From Undaria pinnatifida (Eukaryota > Sar > Phaeophyceae > Laminariales > Alariaceae), in contig JABAKD010000026.1 in assembly GCA_012845835.1 (NCBI GenBank), positions 5,037,699 through 5,101,698 on the forward strand: a stretch of 64,000 bases of DNA, given 5' to 3'. This document shows, in pieces, positions 63,931 to 64,000 of the stretch. A program made the position numbers and the translations under genes. How positions within the stretch are numbered: the stretch's first letter is position 1; every line of letters starts with the position of its first letter. The notes under the pieces were generated by a model that saw nothing but the letters and a program-made list of their open reading frames with translations, had not been told where the DNA came from and did not search any database.

Positions 63931-64000
63931 CTCCTCCAAATCGCGTAACATCTCGGTGGCTGTCTTGTCGAGGTCCTTGTCCAAAATGATGAAATCATAG
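63931..64000 (-). CDS. Coding exon cut by the right window edge, unknown
   Basis: On the minus strand the last 70 bases read YDFIILDKDLDKTATEMLRD then LEE, ending in phase 0 at donor GTATTT. The peptide is acidic and helical. Its 3' neighbours would lie at lower coordinates and may include the 55200-54768 exons, but no intermediate exon was recognised, so linking them is speculation. The existence of an echo at 63816-63754 that keeps the reading frame supports a coding origin. Confidence 0.45.

Larger units (their letters stand above)
50177..64000. other. Repeat-rich region with fragments of unrecognised genes
   Basis: It must contain the upstream exons of the ubiquitin-like gene (minus) and at least one further minus-strand gene, but only fragments are readable: two joined exons at 55200-54768 and one at the right edge. 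A possible first exon on the minus strand is 58187-58146 (ATG, 14 codons, then GTAAGTG). The rest is minisatellites, dispersed repeats C, D, H, telomere-like tracts and T- or A-rich stretches (50270-50930, 53880-54030, 59430-59780, 60250-60660). Confidence 0.5.

Overview
This is a window of nuclear DNA from a eukaryote with a motile cilium. It is intron-rich and full of repeats. Most of the sequence is intron or intergenic repeat. The readable genes are broken into short exons (42-500 bp) separated by introns of about 0.3-3.7 kb. I rebuilt the exons by hand from family motifs, GT/AG (sometimes GC/AG) borders and reading phase, and in the two large genes every junction keeps the frame. A cilia/flagella gene, long phase-0-rich introns, interstitial TTAGGG-type repeats, a tRNA-derived SINE and many MITE-like elements suit a flagellated alga or protist, perhaps a brown-alga-like stramenopile. 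The lineage is inference only; nothing here is prokaryotic.

Layout. (1) 74-19901, + strand: 3' part of a UPF1-like superfamily-1 RNA helicase of the MOV10/SDE3/Armitage type; 17 exons recovered, 5' end outside the window. (2) 19902-25915: intergenic, repeat copies only. (3) 25916-42478, + strand: CFAP91 (MAATS1/AAT-1 family, a radial-spoke/calmodulin-associated axonemal protein); 11 exons, initiator Met to stop. (4) 42479-45970: two copies of a tRNA-derived SINE, a possible tiny two-exon gene, a 174-bp tandem duplication and an ACCCG pentanucleotide array. (5) 50176-45971, - strand: 3' part of a gene for a protein with three ubiquitin-like domains, convergent with CFAP91. (6) 50.2-64 kb: mostly repeats, with fragments of at least one more gene (terminal coiled-coil-like exons at 55200-54768 on -, and a coding-like exon cut by the right window end on -).

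The most unusual property is a recurring pattern. Exons, usually their acceptor-side ends, have degenerate tandem echoes in the adjoining intron. This is seen at helicase exon 3 (exact 89-bp spacing, three copies), CFAP91 exon 5 (three copies, one still in frame with splice sites), two exons of the ubiquitin-like gene (218-bp and 484-bp offsets), the right-end exon (183-bp offset) and a four-copy array at 52.9-54.5 kb. The window is also strongly enriched for the 9-mer TACCAGGTA/TACCTGGTA (about 18 loci against about 0.5 expected). Two introns, one in each large gene, use a GC donor in the same CAG|GCAAGC context.
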